Shown piece after piece: positions 30,918 through 31,548 of a stretch of 31,548 nucleotides of DNA. A program made the position numbers and the translations under genes. Under the pieces are notes generated by a model. That model did not search any database and was not told the origin of the DNA. It saw only the letters and a list, made by a program, of their open reading frames with translations. The stretch spans positions 1 to 31,548 of the forward strand of contig MU130599.1 of NCBI GenBank assembly GCA_015039465.1. The letters are read 5' to 3'. Each line of letters starts with the position of its first letter. The stretch's first letter is position 1. Origin of the DNA: Phlegmacium glaucopus. Its lineage: Eukaryota > Basidiomycota > Agaricomycetes > Agaricales > Cortinariaceae.

Positions 30918-31548
30918 GCAATTTGCTGGACGCAGCACAGACGGTGTTTTGCGAGAGCCCCTGTGCTGAATTTGTTGCAGTCCTATGCAATAGTCTCTCC
31001 AGATACCCACACAGTTTTTGTTTCTCCTTTTTCTCTTCGTTTTCCGAATCTCAGCTTTTCCGCTTCTATTTGACATTTTTGATTTTCTCCGATTTTTCCG
31101 ATTTCTCCGGATTCCTCCGATGAGATTCCATTTTATTATGGCTCATCTGCGGGCATGTTTACCCATGCTACCTTTGTTTCCATTCAGTTTGCTTGTGGAT
31201 CCGTCCACTAACTCCGGGTTTTATTAAACCAAGCTGGATTCAGATTGTCTTCCTGTACTTGGGCTTGACTAGCTCACCCTACATAATCCGTTGATTGATT
31301 GGGTCGATAGCAGTGTAACTTTCCGAGGCCGTATTTTTATCCTTCCAGTTCCCGTTTCCGTTTTACCTAGGCCCCTTGTCCGGTATTTGACATTATTATG
31401 TCCGATACGGGTTCCGAGAGATCAAAGGATGTAACTCCTTCTGATGTTTCCAGGACCACCTTCCGTTATTCCGTTTGTTCCGAAACCATGGACTACTCCT
31501 AGAATTTCCTTAGTGTCTGCTGCAGCTTTCATGAAGGCATTCCGTTCC
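30918..31548 (+). pseudogene. Protease/pol N-terminal region, with stops
   Basis: No open frame spans the region, but from about 31250 one frame reads LPVLGLD-stop-LTLHNPLIDWVDSSVTFRG, the block that follows the aspartic protease active site in fungal Ty3 elements (usually LG-x-x-W-L). A TAG at about 31269 stands where Trp is expected, fitting a G-to-A change. Near the window end another frame reads PRISLVSAAAFMKAFR, also typical of the family. Reverse transcriptase would follow outside the window. Confidence 0.65.

Larger units (their letters stand above)
27674..31548 (+). mobile_element. Ty3-type LTR retrotransposon, 3' part outside window
   Basis: Order: 5' LTR, 30-bp leader, gag with zinc knuckle, then protease/pol. 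The gag is split by a large insertion and pol contains stops, so the copy is not autonomous. The 3' LTR lies beyond the window. No clear tRNA primer site was identified in the leader (28246-28275). Confidence 0.9.

Overview
The window looks like a repeat-rich piece of a basidiomycete (Agaricomycete) genome. The inferred introns are 49-60 nt with GT..AG ends, most genes are single and unclustered, and the recognisable families are typical of mushroom-forming fungi: an NB-ARC/TPR NLR-like protein, an NFX1-type zinc-finger gene (yeast FAP1 family), a Helitron with a PIF1-like helicase, a Tad/I-like LINE, Ty3 elements and small secreted proteins. No rRNA, tRNA or CRISPR was seen.

Left third (1-12.9 kb). 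The 5' part of an NLR-like gene runs leftward out of the window (minus strand, ATG at 3177, five exons). It ends in nine nearly identical 126-bp TPR units. Head to head with it is a decayed coiled-coil gene (plus strand, about 3285-4328). A nearly complete but frame-broken FAP1/NFX1-like gene follows (minus, 4936-8150). A second, inverted fragment of the same family lies at 9334-9634, next to a broken fragment of a nuclease-like protein (8906-9300). After a possible small spliced gene (10216-10528) comes the 3' end of a chromodomain-bearing Ty3 element (minus, about 11158-12090). Next is a well-supported four-exon gene for a small secreted or GPI-anchored-like protein (12220-12879, minus).

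Middle (15-27.3 kb). One large, decayed Helitron (minus strand) carries Rep HUH and tyrosine motifs, a PIF1-like helicase and a C-terminal cysteine-protease-like domain. Its frame is broken by frameshifts and by in-frame stops that are nearly all TGA, several at positions where Arg (CGA) is expected. That pattern fits C-to-T decay at CpG. Three younger elements sit inside it, each with a target-site duplication: a 469-bp TIR element in the helicase (8 bp), a 566-bp solo LTR in the protease-like domain (5 bp) and a 5'-truncated LINE near the N-terminus (13 bp). Just upstream of its visible coding part is a 627-bp hAT-like TIR element (8-bp duplication) that contains a tiny intron-bearing reading frame.

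Right end (27.7-31.5 kb). A Ty3-type LTR retrotransposon (plus strand) begins with an intact 572-bp LTR. This LTR is the same family as the solo LTR in the Helitron. Its gag is split by a 1,491-bp insertion flanked by a 5-bp duplication, and a stop-containing protease/pol region runs off the window. Overall this is a transposon-dense interval with only two or three plausibly working host genes. Gene models come from reading the sequence by eye; no database search was run.
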